From IDS-8 sp040902105 (GTDB taxonomy: Bacteria > Pseudomonadota > Gammaproteobacteria > Steroidobacterales > Woeseiaceae): DNA of 55,560 bases. The translations under genes were made by a program, and so were the position numbers. Below, in pieces: positions 8,029 to 16,438 of this stretch (the stretch's first letter is position 1; each line of letters opens with the position of its first letter). Under the pieces are notes generated by a model, which made no database searches, had not been told where the DNA came from, and saw only the letters and a list, made by a program, of their open reading frames with translations. Location: NCBI GenBank assembly GCA_040902105.1, contig JBBDXW010000002.1, positions 1 through 55,560 of the forward strand, written 5' to 3'.

Positions 8029-8520
8029 TCAGGCGAAGGCGTTCTGCACCCACGCACCAATGAAATGCGCGAGTATGACGACGACAATTGCGATGGCGAG
8101 GTGTTCCCCAACTACCGGCAATACCGCGGTTTTCTGGGTACGGGCGAGATAATAGCTCAGCAAGACAATGACAATCAGCCCCCAGCCGATGGACACGAGT
8201 ACGGCGAGCCCGAGCGGCAGGAACGTCAGTGGCAGCGCAAACGTCAGCGCGACGGACAACTTGGTCAGGAACGTGGAGATCGTTGCCGCCCAGATGTGCG
8301 CGCCGCTCGAATCCGGGTCTGCCTCCTGCGCAAGGTGGATGCCCAGCGCATCAGACATTGCGTCGGAAACCGCTACCACCAGGATGCCGCCGAGCACCGC
8401 AACAAGGGAGTCGGTGCCGGCATACAGGCCGGTAATCAAACCCATGGTCGTTATCACACCGGAGGTTGCGCCAAAGAAAATCCCGGTGCGGGTTCCTTTG
8501 TTGTCCATCAGTCGTTTCAT
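8029..8520 (-). CDS. VIT1/CCC1-type membrane transporter (small form)
   Basis: 163 residues, with five or so transmembrane segments predicted from hydrophobic runs. The N-terminal TRTGIFFGATSGVITTMGLITGL, then VVAVSDAMSDALGIHLAQEA, matches the first membrane helices of VIT1/CCC1 iron/manganese transporters. The cytoplasmic metal-binding domain of plant VIT1 is absent, as in many short bacterial homologues. The metal specificity is unknown. The start ATG overlaps the stop of the DUF2784 gene by four bases (ATGA), which favours translational coupling. Confidence 0.7.
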   Translation of the reverse strand: MKRLMDNKGTRTGIFFGATSGVITTMGLITGLYAGTDSLVAVLGGILVVAVSDAMSDALGIHLAQEADPDSSGAHIWAATISTFLTKLSVALTFALPLTFLPLGLAVLVSIGWGLIVIVLLSYYLARTQKTAVLPVVGEHLAIAIVVVILAHFIGAWVQNAFA

Positions 8521-8885
8521 GGCTTCCTTTTGCGATGGAACAGTATCCACCCATAGATCGCACCATTCAGCCCGAGCACCATCGCGGCCAGCCAGAACTG
8601 CGCTGTCCGCGTCAGCCCCGGCGGATACAGAACCGGATAAATGTAGTGCTCGATGAAACCCGATTCGTAGCCGGCGTCGCCGGCGTTGTGCCGCAAGCGA
8701 TTCTCCACACCGGTGAGAGGACAGGATCCGCCGCTGATTTCGATGTACGCGCCCCAGACAAACGCAGGCACATGCAGAAATGCCAGCCGGCTGTATCGTA
8801 CGACGAGCAGGCCGCCGAAGACGACAAACAAGACGAAGGCAAGATGCAACAGCATCACGGCGTCGGCAAAAATGCCGTCGATCAT
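8517..8885 (-). CDS. DUF2784 membrane protein
   Basis: 122 residues with three to four hydrophobic helices. The conserved order is LHLAFVLFVVFGGLL, then PAFVWGAYIEISGGSCPLTGVENRLR, then FIEHYIYPVLYPPGLT, diagnostic of DUF2784. No biochemical role is known for the family. It overlaps its neighbours by four bases at both ends: the hydrolase stop upstream and the VIT start downstream. Confidence 0.88.
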   Translation of the reverse strand: MIDGIFADAVMLLHLAFVLFVVFGGLLVVRYSRLAFLHVPAFVWGAYIEISGGSCPLTGVENRLRHNAGDAGYESGFIEHYIYPVLYPPGLTRTAQFWLAAMVLGLNGAIYGWILFHRKRKP

Positions 8886-9676
8886 GGCCGCGCCGACCTG
8901 CCCGCTCCCTGCGCCATGAATGCCCGTAGTGCGCGCCCGTACTCCGGCGACGCTCCGATGGAATTATGCGCTGTGTCATCGATGACCTTCACCGCGACCA
9001 GCGCCGGATCGATCGCCGCCGAGAGTCTCTCCGAATTCGCGTATGGAATTATCTCGTCGTGCTCCGCAACGAGCATAAGAACCGGAACTTTGATGCGGTC
9101 TGCGCGACTACTGGAGTCATGCTTGTCTTTCAACAGGAGCGACGTCGGAAATATCGGATAGAATTCACGTGCAAGGCTCGCAAGGCTGTCAAACGGCGTG
9201 ATCAGTACGAGCCTGTCGATACTCCTCATCGCCGCGAGATGAGTGGCGACAGAACAACCAAGGCTCCGGCCAATGAGCGAAATCCTGCGGTGACTGACTT
9301 TCACGAAGTCAAAGACCGCTTCCGCGTCGCGGTACAATCCGGCCTCGGTCGGCACGCCACTACTGCCGCCGTAGCCGCGATAGTTCACCAGGTAGACGGC
9401 CCGTGCCGAAAAATAATCCGAGAACTGCGGAATATTCAATGCCACATCCTCCGCGTTGCCGCCGAAATAGACAATTGCATCCGGCCGCTCCGCATGCAGG
9501 CGCCAGATTCGAAGCCGGGCGTTACCGGTGTCGAACCACAATTCTTCGGCAGGCGCGCCAGCTGTTGCGGGCGTTGGAAAGTAAATGAACGACCGTTGGA
9601 ACAAGTACAGATAAACGCAGAAGCACAGATAGACGAATACTGCCAACGCCAGCAATGAGAAGAACGTCGACCTCAT
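8882..9676 (-). CDS. Membrane-anchored alpha/beta hydrolase
   Basis: 264 residues with an N-terminal membrane anchor (about residues 5-27), so the catalytic domain should face the periplasm. The nucleophile elbow is GRSLG, the acid is in VAEHDEIIP, and the histidine is in DDTAHNSIG, giving a complete Ser-Asp-His triad. An oxyanion-region YFGGNAED and NYRGYGGSSG match the BEM46/YfhR-like group. The substrate is unknown. It leads the minus-strand operon hydrolase-DUF2784-VIT, and probably csaA-osmC-upp. Confidence 0.87.
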   Translation of the reverse strand: MRSTFFSLLALAVFVYLCFCVYLYLFQRSFIYFPTPATAGAPAEELWFDTGNARLRIWRLHAERPDAIVYFGGNAEDVALNIPQFSDYFSARAVYLVNYRGYGGSSGVPTEAGLYRDAEAVFDFVKVSHRRISLIGRSLGCSVATHLAAMRSIDRLVLITPFDSLASLAREFYPIFPTSLLLKDKHDSSSRADRIKVPVLMLVAEHDEIIPYANSERLSAAIDPALVAVKVIDDTAHNSIGASPEYGRALRAFMAQGAGRSARP

Positions 9677-9768
9677 GTTGGCTCGAAGCCTCTATTGCCG
9701 GGATGTTTCAAGGGGTGCTCCGGTCTGCACGACGGCTTGCGGCACTGTAGCACCCCGCGCCACAAAGT

Positions 9769-10380
9769 CTAACCCGACCAGGCCGACTGCTTGTACGTAA
9801 GATATTGATAGTATTTAGGATACTGATCAAGCCGCACGTGCAGCCAGGATACGCCCAGACCCGAGGTGCTGAGCCAGAACGGCGTTTGCCTCACGTGCTC
9901 GCGCACAAGGCGACCGGTATGGTGCCAGAGTTTCTCACGTTGCTGCGCCGGCGCGAAGCGTACGAATCGCGCGAGATGCGTATAGGAATCCAGTGACCCA
10001 ACGGGGCACGGCGCCAGCAGCGTTGCGTCACCGCCAAGATTCGTAAAGATCGCCACGTCCGTTCGCGCGCTTTCGAATTGTGAGCGGAACGCCGATGGAT
10101 CCGGGGACAATCCGACAAGGTGCGAACCGTCAATGAGCACAAATTCGGCAGCGCGATCGTACGTTTGCGCGCTTAACGCGGGATGTTCCCAGAAATAGGC
10201 CGCGAGGGGAGATTTCCCGAGCAAGTCTGCATACCAGGATGAGAAACGGGCATTCGATTCGAGATTACCGAACAACTCGCGAAACGACATGGCCGCATTG
10301 CCTTGTGAAATCCGGTAGTGAAAGCCGCCGGCGATTTTCTCGATATGGGCAGTCCAGTCGTTGCCCGCACTCATTTCCAC
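9769..10380 (-). CDS. Conserved hypothetical protein (DUF6940-like)
   Basis: 203 residues, soluble. Motifs visible are FWEHPALSAQTYDRAAEFVLIDG, NLGGDATLLAPCP and the C-terminal WLSTSGLGVSWLHVRLDQYPKYYQY. This arrangement resembles the family recorded as DUF6940; I recall the pattern but cannot verify it here. Function unknown. It starts 36 bases after hspQ on the same strand. Confidence 0.65.
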   Translation of the reverse strand: MEMSAGNDWTAHIEKIAGGFHYRISQGNAAMSFRELFGNLESNARFSSWYADLLGKSPLAAYFWEHPALSAQTYDRAAEFVLIDGSHLVGLSPDPSAFRSQFESARTDVAIFTNLGGDATLLAPCPVGSLDSYTHLARFVRFAPAQQREKLWHHTGRLVREHVRQTPFWLSTSGLGVSWLHVRLDQYPKYYQYLTYKQSAWSG

Positions 10381-10416
10381 GTTCGCGCCCCGCAGCCACC
10401 AGCGTCGTACCGCGCC

Positions 10417-10731
10417 TCAGTTCGACTTCGCAGAACTGATGTATCGGCCGCCCTCGAAGCGATCGAAGCGAGAGTCCAGCAGTGGATGCATGACGGGCTC
10501 GCCGCTGTCGTCCAGTTCGAGGTTGCGCTCCGCGACATAGGTATTCTGCGTCGTGCGATCGACCAGCACGTGGTACCACGGCTCATCTTTCGGCGGGCGG
10601 GACTTCGCAACGGATTCGTACCACTCATCCGTCAACATGAACAAAGGGTCTACATCGATGACCACGCCGCGATAGTCGAACATTTTATGATGTACGACAT
10701 CGCCTACGCTGAATCGTGAAGTGTTGCTCAT
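10417..10731 (-). CDS. hspQ: Heat-shock protein HspQ
   Basis: About 104 residues starting MSNTSRFSVGDVVHHKMFDYRGVVIDVDP. The WYESVAKSRPPKDEPWYHVLVD and TYVAERNLELD motifs are those of HspQ, also known as a YccV-type hemimethylated-DNA-binding domain. In enterobacteria HspQ is a Lon substrate and specificity enhancer. The ATG at 10731 was chosen over an in-frame ATG six codons upstream because it gives the family N-terminus. It lies 18 bases downstream of osmC on the same strand, forming a stress operon. Confidence 0.92.
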   Translation of the reverse strand: MSNTSRFSVGDVVHHKMFDYRGVVIDVDPLFMLTDEWYESVAKSRPPKDEPWYHVLVDRTTQNTYVAERNLELDDSGEPVMHPLLDSRFDRFEGGRYISSAKSN

Positions 10732-10749
10732 CTCTCGCTCATCTCTCAC

Positions 10750-11175
10750 TCATGTCTCGAGTTTCGCGTCCATTGTTACAGTTGCGTTCAGCACTTTGGA
10801 AACAGGGCAACCCTCCTTGGCGTTTTTTGCGGCCTTTTCGAAGGCATCCTGTTTTGCGCCGGGTATCTTCGCCGTTACGTCGAGATGCACCCTGGTAATG
10901 GCAAAACCATCGCCGGACTTGTCAAGTGTCACACTCGCCGTTGTGGCGATACGCTCTGCGGTCATACCTGCGTTGCCCAGTTGTCCCGAAAGCGCCATCG
11001 CGAAGCAGCCGGCATGTGCGGCCGCGATCAGCTCCTCGGGATTGGTGCCCTTGCCATCCTCGAAGCGAGTGCTGAATGAGTATGGCGTGTCCGCGAGGAC
11101 ACCGCTATCGGTCGAGAGTTTCCCTTTGCCGGCCTTGATGCCGCCATTCCAGACTGCTGTTGCTTTACGTTTCAT
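10750..11175 (-). CDS. osmC: Peroxiredoxin OsmC
   Basis: 141 residues, the family length. KAGKGKLSTDSGVLADTPYSF, then FEDGKGTNPEELIAAAHAGCFAMALS, then the second cysteine in AKNAKEGCPVSKVL give the complete OsmC two-cysteine active site with its arginine (STRFE). It reduces organic hydroperoxides. The start is the ATG at 11175, after GGAGT. A sigma-S-like -10 element lies about 50 bases upstream. Confidence 0.95.
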   Translation of the reverse strand: MKRKATAVWNGGIKAGKGKLSTDSGVLADTPYSFSTRFEDGKGTNPEELIAAAHAGCFAMALSGQLGNAGMTAERIATTASVTLDKSGDGFAITRVHLDVTAKIPGAKQDAFEKAAKNAKEGCPVSKVLNATVTMDAKLET

Positions 11176-11224
11176 GTTTGTACTCCATTCCTTCCATGAT
11201 CGCTGTGCCGTGTTGTCGGCTGCA

Positions 11225-11231
11225 AGTGTAG
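11225..11231 (-). promoter_or_regulatory. Candidate sigma-S type -10 element of osmC
   Basis: The minus strand reads GCTACACTTGC, close to the sigma-S extended -10 pattern (KCTAYRCTTAA). It lies about 50 bases upstream of the osmC start. No good -35 was found at standard spacing, as is common for sigma-S promoters. osmC of E. coli is sigma-S-dependent, which makes the assignment plausible but unproven. Confidence 0.35.
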
Positions 11232-11354
11232 CCGACGCACGTCGACCTCTGCATGCAAGCTGCGGCTCGTCGTTCAATGATTTCGCTTTTGTACGATTTA
11301 CCGATTACAGGTCATTCACCTTTTCATCGATCGGTCTCGGCCAGGCCGGCGCGG

Positions 11355-12440
11355 TCAACCCTCCATTGTCAGTGAAACAGGCATCTGAAGAAAATTGCCA
11401 TAGCGCTTCGCGGCGGCGGACAGCGTGCGCGTGGCGCCCGGGTGCGGGATAAAGGGGGCTGCCGTGACCACGACCGCGTTCTTTTTAAACGAGCGTTTCC
11501 ATGTCCCGACCACCCTGGCGTCAACGACCGACACCGGACGCAGCATGCCGCCGCCGGCATTCAGGCGACTTGCAAACTGCGGGTCGAGTATGGCGCTACG
11601 ATCTTTGTAGCCCACTGTGTATTCGTCGAATGCGGGTAACAGATGAGTGGCGGCTTTCGTTTTTTTCCCACTGTACGACGCATCGGAAAACCAATACGTC
11701 GTTCCGTCAATGACATGCTGCACGAGTTGCGATCTCGTAGAATCGATACCCGCCCTGGCATCCTGCGCGGTCAGCCCGGACCACCACGCAAAATCGCGCA
11801 GCGTAGCCGGGCCATGACTCGCGAAGTACCGCCTGGTGAGTTCGGCCAATGCTTCATCGCGAGGCATTGACCCGGCCGGCGGGAGCCACTCCTCGAGGAG
11901 TGTAAACGTGTGCTGCTTGCCCCGGCGAGGACCGAAACAGATCAGCCCTGACTGGGCGAGGTGGCCCAGAATATGGATGCCGCGTTGCCCGGTGGTCGCA
12001 ATTTTGCCCAGCTCCAGTACCCGGTACATCTCAGGGCGAGTGAGCTGGTTGCCGCCCTGCAACGCCTGGACGAAAAGATCCCTGGCGCGCGAAAAATCGA
12101 CCTCACTCAATTCCAGTTGGCGGTAACGACCGCTGCTTCCGGCAATCATTCGTGGAGTCAGCAGGGAGAGCATCCATCGAACGTCCCTGGACGCCACAAA
12201 GTGCAAAGTACCGCGCTGCGGCCAGGTGCGGACAATCGCTTTGGCGCGAATCGCCTGTTCGACGTCTGCCTCGGTCGCGTGCGGCAAGCGCAGTCCGATC
12301 GCCCAAAGCGCACCGAGATAATCCTGAGCCTGCACGGCGCCCAGCCAGTGCACCACATCGGCCGGACTTTCAAAGGGAGTGCCGGCAAGACACTGGTTCC
12401 GCAGCCGTAGAAGAGCGATGTCCAGACTGGAACCCTTCAC
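11355..12440 (-). CDS. Winged-helix DNA-binding protein of the AlkZ-like (HTH_42) family
   Basis: 361 residues. The N-terminal LGAVQAQDYLGALWAIGLR carries the Q-x-Q pattern that is catalytic in AlkZ-type DNA glycosylases. It is followed by IVRTWPQRGTLHFV and the closing pattern KDRSAILDP...VVGTWKR of the HTH_42 (DUF1006) family. Characterised members excise bulky or crosslinked bases; whether this one does so is inference. It lies 18 bases downstream of the TauE gene on the same strand. Confidence 0.8.
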   Translation of the reverse strand: MKGSSLDIALLRLRNQCLAGTPFESPADVVHWLGAVQAQDYLGALWAIGLRLPHATEADVEQAIRAKAIVRTWPQRGTLHFVASRDVRWMLSLLTPRMIAGSSGRYRQLELSEVDFSRARDLFVQALQGGNQLTRPEMYRVLELGKIATTGQRGIHILGHLAQSGLICFGPRRGKQHTFTLLEEWLPPAGSMPRDEALAELTRRYFASHGPATLRDFAWWSGLTAQDARAGIDSTRSQLVQHVIDGTTYWFSDASYSGKKTKAATHLLPAFDEYTVGYKDRSAILDPQFASRLNAGGGMLRPVSVVDARVVGTWKRSFKKNAVVVTAAPFIPHPGATRTLSAAAKRYGNFLQMPVSLTMEG

Positions 12441-12458
12441 GGCGGCTCGCTCGAGGTA

Positions 12459-13370
12459 TCAGGCGTCCGCTGCCTTCCGGGCTGCCGACGATTCACTGGC
12501 CGCCGACCGCAGGAGCGCAATCGCCGCATAGACAACCACGATCACAACCAGCCATCGCAGGTAGCCGAGGGGCAGCGAACGGACGATGAAGGCCGCGATC
12601 AGGACCGCCGGAATCCCGCCGATGGCAAGGCCGATTGCAGCTCGCAGGTCGTACTTCTGCCTGCGGATGAACTGTATGCTGGCGGTGGGCATCAGGAAAG
12701 CGCAGGAGCCCATCATGATCGGGAATGCCGTCAGCGGGTTCATGCCGAGCAGGCTGATCAGGATCAGGCACGGAGCGTAGAGGCCGATGCCAAGCGTCAT
12801 CAGTGCACCGAGTACGAAATTGAAGCCGCAGCCGAAAAGAAGCCTACCGCCTTCCAGGCCAAGTGCAGTGCCGCCCGGCGGCAGGATCTGCAGCGACGGG
12901 ATGAAAGCCTGGATGGCGGTGATGCCCATCAGGACGGCTGCAATGAGCAGCGCGGTACCCATGCCGATCTGGATCTTCCGCCGTGGCAGGCCGGACACGA
13001 TGCCCGCCCCGAGCCACGATCCGGCAACGGCCGCTGCGATCATCAGCACAAGGGTCTGGAAATCAACGGTCACGATGGCAATGAATATGAACGCCTGCGC
13101 GACGGTAGGCAGAGCGTGGCCGACGTTCAGCGTGCCGGGGATCTTCTCGTCACGAACGAGGTTCCAGAGCCGGTACAGCGACGTCGTCGTTGCGAAAGAG
13201 CCGATGCCGAGCGCATCAAAGAAGTTGGTGCCGAAACCGATGCCGAGTTCGACCGGGCCGGGGAGTGACCTTGCCTCGCGGCGATGACGTCGTGCCGACA
13301 CGAACCATAACGCGATGTAGCCGGCTGTGACAGCGACGAGTGCGGCGAGCAGCGCGGTCTTCGGGCTCAT
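12459..13370 (-). CDS. TauE/SafE family permease
   Basis: 303 residues with about eight hydrophobic segments. Motifs ELGIGFGTNFFDALGIGSFA near residue 45 and the repeated FGCGFNFVLGALMTLGIGLYAPCLI mark the two homologous halves of the TauE/SafE sulfite/sulfoacetate exporter family. The substrate is not evident. A charged tail ends the protein. It leads a two-gene operon with the AlkZ-like gene. Confidence 0.85.
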   Translation of the reverse strand: MSPKTALLAALVAVTAGYIALWFVSARRHRREARSLPGPVELGIGFGTNFFDALGIGSFATTTSLYRLWNLVRDEKIPGTLNVGHALPTVAQAFIFIAIVTVDFQTLVLMIAAAVAGSWLGAGIVSGLPRRKIQIGMGTALLIAAVLMGITAIQAFIPSLQILPPGGTALGLEGGRLLFGCGFNFVLGALMTLGIGLYAPCLILISLLGMNPLTAFPIMMGSCAFLMPTASIQFIRRQKYDLRAAIGLAIGGIPAVLIAAFIVRSLPLGYLRWLVVIVVVYAAIALLRSAASESSAARKAADA

Positions 13371-13671
13371 GGGTGCAGCAGTCTACCTGACGACCTGAGC
13401 ACCTGCTTCACGAAAAAACGTTCATCGGGACCCGCAGATCCGAAGCCGCAACTCTACACCGGATAAATAATTAAGTATGGCCAGGAAGCCTTGCTCAGGA
13501 GGCCCCCGCGTGCAGCGCTTCGACGGGCTGCGGTCGAGCCGCCGCGAAGCAGTCGCCCATACATTGATCGAAGCGACGATGAAGCGACGATAAGGACGAC
13601 CGCCGGTTACTGTAATCAAGCGACCAAATAAACCCGTGCACGTTGCGATGAACGGTTTCTTGCGTCCTTCC

Positions 13672-13800
13672 TCAAGCTCTGGTGAGTGCCCGCAACAACT
13701 GCCGTGCCTTCCGGATGCCGTCTTCGAGTCGCAATTCTTTCTGCCAGCCGTTTGCTTCTGGTGTAAATTCAGCCGACTGCAGGCGCCCAATTCCAAAATA
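13672..13800 (-). pseudogene. Possible C-terminal remnant of a nucleotide-sugar epimerase/GDP-fucose synthase-like gene
   Basis: One minus-strand frame, bounded by stops, ends ...GWQKELRLEDGIRKARQLLRAL-TRA before a TGA at 13672-13674. The pattern GW-x4-L-x-L-E-x-G-I-R-K resembles the C-terminus of extended SDR epimerases. There is no start codon and no upstream domain, so it would be a decayed fragment if the resemblance is real. A chance match over about 25 residues is possible. Confidence 0.25.
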
Positions 13801-13803
13801 CAA

Positions 13804-13822
13804 TCAAACGCTTGACGTTTGA
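13804..13822. repeat. 19-bp palindrome TCAAACG-N5-CGTTTGA
   Basis: Perfect 7-bp arms around CTTGA. It lies about 370 bases upstream of the TonB operon start and 130 bases before the candidate promoter. It could be an operator; there is no evidence for a specific regulator. Confidence 0.4.
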
Positions 13823-13954
13823 CGGCACTGTCCGGGCGGAACATTTCGGCGGTAACTTGATTTCCAAATGCGCCTGCAAGACTATGGCCGCATGCCTGTT
13901 TCAATCCGTCCTTGCGGTCACCGGGTTCCCGCGGCAGCCACCTGCAGGTAGCGT

Positions 13955-13984
13955 TTGTCAGATTGAAAAAGTATGCTATATAAC
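13955..13984 (+). promoter_or_regulatory. Candidate sigma-70 promoter of the TonB energiser operon
   Basis: TTGTCA at 13955-13960, an 18-base AT-rich spacer, and TATAAC at 13979-13984. It is the best match in the gap and would give a leader of about 200 bases before the DUF3450 start at 14193. Confidence 0.4.
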
Positions 13985-14192
13985 TCAACTGCCGGTGGGG
14001 AACCCACGATCCCGCTGGTCTAAAAACAGGTCGCGGGGGGGCATGACAAGGAAAGGCTTTCCTGTGCACCGGCCGCGGAAAACGAATGGGTTTCCAACAC
14101 TTGTCGCGGGTACATTAGTTCTTGAGCGGCAGCGGCCAAACATAACGACCTGGCTGCGCGGAAATCAATATAACTTGGAGGCAAAAGTTGCC

Positions 14193-15023
14193 ATGAGGCT
14201 GTTCCGTTCCGACACGAATATTGCGAGCGCGCTACAGGCGTCGCTTCGCGAGCCGGGCTCCCGGCGGCCCGCCATCATTGCGGCCCTGGTAACGATCGCG
14301 ACTCTCGCGGCAGCGCCTGCCGGAGCACAGCTCAACCAGACACTGCAGGCGCAGGCCGAGGTGGATCGGGCCGCAGCTCAGGCACAGCAGGAGATCGATG
14401 CGATCAGAGACCGCACGCTGGATGCTGCTGCCCAATACGCGCAGGCAATGACCGAAGCGGAAAGTTTCGAGAAATACAACGAACAGTTGAGCGCCCAGGT
14501 GCAGTCGCAGTCCGAAGAAATCGCATCGATCCAGCAGCAGCTGGTCGACATCGAGACGACCAACCGGGAAGTGCAGCCGTTGATGGATAAAATGGTCCGG
14601 GCGCTGGATCAGTTCGTGACGCTCGACGTACCGTTCCTGATCGAGGAACGCACCGCTCGCGTGAACAACCTCAAGAACATCATGGCCCGCTCCGACGTCA
14701 CAATCTCGGAAAAATATCGTCTCATTCTAGAGGCTTATCAGATAGAACTCGAATACGGACGAACGCTCGAAGCGTACGAGGGCGTGTTGAATGCGGGCGA
14801 CAACAGGCGCACGGTCGAATTCGTGAGACTCGGCCGGATTTCGCTGATGTACCGGACCCTGGACGGTTCCGAGACGGGTTACTGGGATGCCGGCCAAAAG
14901 CAGTGGGTCGTCGACAACAGCTACGCCGAGGCCATTGAACAGGCCATCAGAGTCGCGAATCAGGACGGCGCGCCGGAACTCTTGACCGTACCGGTGCCGG
15001 CACCGCAGGAGGTTCAGTCGTGA
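14193..15023 (+). CDS. DUF3450 periplasmic protein (TonB cluster, first copy)
   Basis: 276 residues. The ATG at 14193 follows GGAGG with 11-base spacing; the longer open frame has no ribosome site. A signal peptide ends near APAGAQ (about residue 44). A long coiled coil follows, rich in Gln/Ala/Glu. The conserved DUF3450 core is QPLMDKMVRALDQFVTLDVPFLIEER, then AYQIELEYGRTLEAYEG, then RLGRISLMYRTLDGSETGYWD. DUF3450 proteins are typically encoded beside TtpC-type ExbB proteins and probably act as periplasmic partners. It overlaps the next gene by four bases (GTGA). Confidence 0.92.
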   Translation: MRLFRSDTNIASALQASLREPGSRRPAIIAALVTIATLAAAPAGAQLNQTLQAQAEVDRAAAQAQQEIDAIRDRTLDAAAQYAQAMTEAESFEKYNEQLSAQVQSQSEEIASIQQQLVDIETTNREVQPLMDKMVRALDQFVTLDVPFLIEERTARVNNLKNIMARSDVTISEKYRLILEAYQIELEYGRTLEAYEGVLNAGDNRRTVEFVRLGRISLMYRTLDGSETGYWDAGQKQWVVDNSYAEAIEQAIRVANQDGAPELLTVPVPAPQEVQS

Positions 15024-16438
15024 GCAAGGTCGTGCGCAAATCATTCGGTGCCGTCGTCATTGCCGTGGCGCTGGCTTCGGTGCTGCCGCTGTCCGCCGTT
15101 GCACAGGAGGCGGAGTCAGCGAATTCGCTCGACGAACTGCTGAACAGCGTGCAGCGCGTGCGACAGGGCGAAAGCGAACTCTTCGAACGACGTGTGGCCG
15201 AGTACAACGCCGCAAACGAGAGTGGCAAGGCGACGATGACGCGACAGGCCCAGGCCCGGCGCGACCAGCTTGAAACCGCATCGACCCGGCTGTCCGATAC
15301 CCATTCGGCCAACGAGCTGCGCCTCAACGAATTGAACCGGGAGCTGGTCCAGAAGGCGTCGACGCTGGGTCTCTCTGAAGTCTTCGGGCTCGCCCGGCAG
15401 GTTGCGAACGACTCGGCCGGTATCATGAGCCAGTCACTGATCTCGACCCAGTTTCCAGCGCCGGACAACGAGTTGACTCGGGTCGCGTTTCTGCGCGAAT
15501 TCGCCGCAGCCCGGGCGACGCCGACCGCAGAAGAGCTGGAACGCCTGTGGTTCGAGATTCATCGCGAAATGACGGCGCAGGGAGACGTTCTGCGTTACCA
15601 GGCAGACGTCGTGCAGCCTACCGGCGAAGCCGTGCCCGCCGAGGTGATACGGATCGGACCGTTCACCGCCACGTCGGACAACAAATTTCTCGCCTATCTG
15701 CCGGAGTTGAACACGCTGACTGTGCTGCCGCGGCAACTGCCGGACGAGTTCCTGGGAATCGCCGCGGATTTTGCAGAGGCGACCGAGGGATATGCCACGG
15801 CCGTGGTCGATCACACCCGCGGCGTGCTCATCGCGCTGTACGTCGAACGGCCGAGCTGGATGGAGCGCATCGAGCTGGGTGAAGAGATCGGCTATATCAT
15901 CATCATCGTCGGACTCGCGGGCGCCATTGCGTTTTTCTACCAGCTTTTTCACCTTCTCATTGTGCGGCGCGGGGTCTCCAGGCAGCTCGACAACCTGGAC
16001 CATCCGACGAAAGACAATCCACTCGGCCGCGTTCTGCTGGCGTTCAAAGGCGATCCGAACCGCATAGAGGAAGACGCCGACGTGGCGGAACTCAGGATCT
16101 CGGAGGCCGCCTTGCGCGAAGTGCCAAGACTGGAACGCTTTCAGGCGTTTCTGCGCCTCGGCGTCGCTGCAGGTCCGTTGCTTGGCCTGATCGGCACCGT
16201 GGTCGGCATGATTATTACCTTCCAGAGCATTACCGAGTCCGGGTCCAGCGACCCGAAGCTGATGGCCACCGGCATCGGCCAGGCGATGATCGCGACCGTG
16301 CTTGGTCTCGGCATCGCGATCCCGTTGTTGTTCGCGAACGCGTTGCTGACCTCGTTGTCGCGAACCGTCGTGCAGATACTCGACGAGCAAAGTGCCGGCA
16401 TGCTCGCCGAGAGCATCGAGAAACAGCGCCGTGCTTGA
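15020..16438 (+). CDS. TtpC-like MotA/TolQ/ExbB proton-channel protein with periplasmic domain (first copy)
   Basis: 472 residues, about twice the length of ExbB. A signal peptide (to about residue 28, SAVAQE) is followed by a periplasmic coiled-coil domain of about 230 residues. Next come a membrane segment, GYIIIIVGLAGAIAFFYQLFHLL, and then the ExbB channel domain LRLGVAAGPLLGLIGTVVGMIITFQSI ... GIGQAMIATVLGLGIAIPLLF. This is the TtpC architecture known from the Vibrio TonB2 system. The GTG start has a strong AGGAGG seven bases upstream and is coupled to DUF3450. Confidence 0.92.
   Translation: MSKVVRKSFGAVVIAVALASVLPLSAVAQEAESANSLDELLNSVQRVRQGESELFERRVAEYNAANESGKATMTRQAQARRDQLETASTRLSDTHSANELRLNELNRELVQKASTLGLSEVFGLARQVANDSAGIMSQSLISTQFPAPDNELTRVAFLREFAAARATPTAEELERLWFEIHREMTAQGDVLRYQADVVQPTGEAVPAEVIRIGPFTATSDNKFLAYLPELNTLTVLPRQLPDEFLGIAADFAEATEGYATAVVDHTRGVLIALYVERPSWMERIELGEEIGYIIIIVGLAGAIAFFYQLFHLLIVRRGVSRQLDNLDHPTKDNPLGRVLLAFKGDPNRIEEDADVAELRISEAALREVPRLERFQAFLRLGVAAGPLLGLIGTVVGMIITFQSITESGSSDPKLMATGIGQAMIATVLGLGIAIPLLFANALLTSLSRTVVQILDEQSAGMLAESIEKQRRA

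Larger units (their letters stand above)
13371..14192. other. 822-bp intergenic region upstream of the TonB cluster
   Basis: No convincing gene is present. The region contains a short degenerate coding remnant on the minus strand (13672-13800), an imperfectly spaced 19-bp palindrome at 13804-13822, a candidate plus-strand promoter at 13955-13984, a small palindrome AGGAAAG-g-CTTTCCT near 14050, and the GGAGG ribosome site of the first DUF3450 gene at 14177-14181. Long open frames across it have atypical, Arg/Cys-rich translations and look accidental. Confidence 0.6.

Noticed and set aside
13422..14069. 215-residue minus-strand open frame upstream of the TonB operon
   Set aside because: The translation is rich in Arg, Cys and Pro with no domain pattern, and it spans the candidate promoter of the TonB operon. 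It looks like a random open frame in GC-rich DNA.
13812..14192. N-terminal extension of the first DUF3450 protein
   Set aside because: The extra 127 residues have no family similarity and would bury the signal peptide. GGAGG before the ATG at 14193 decides the start.
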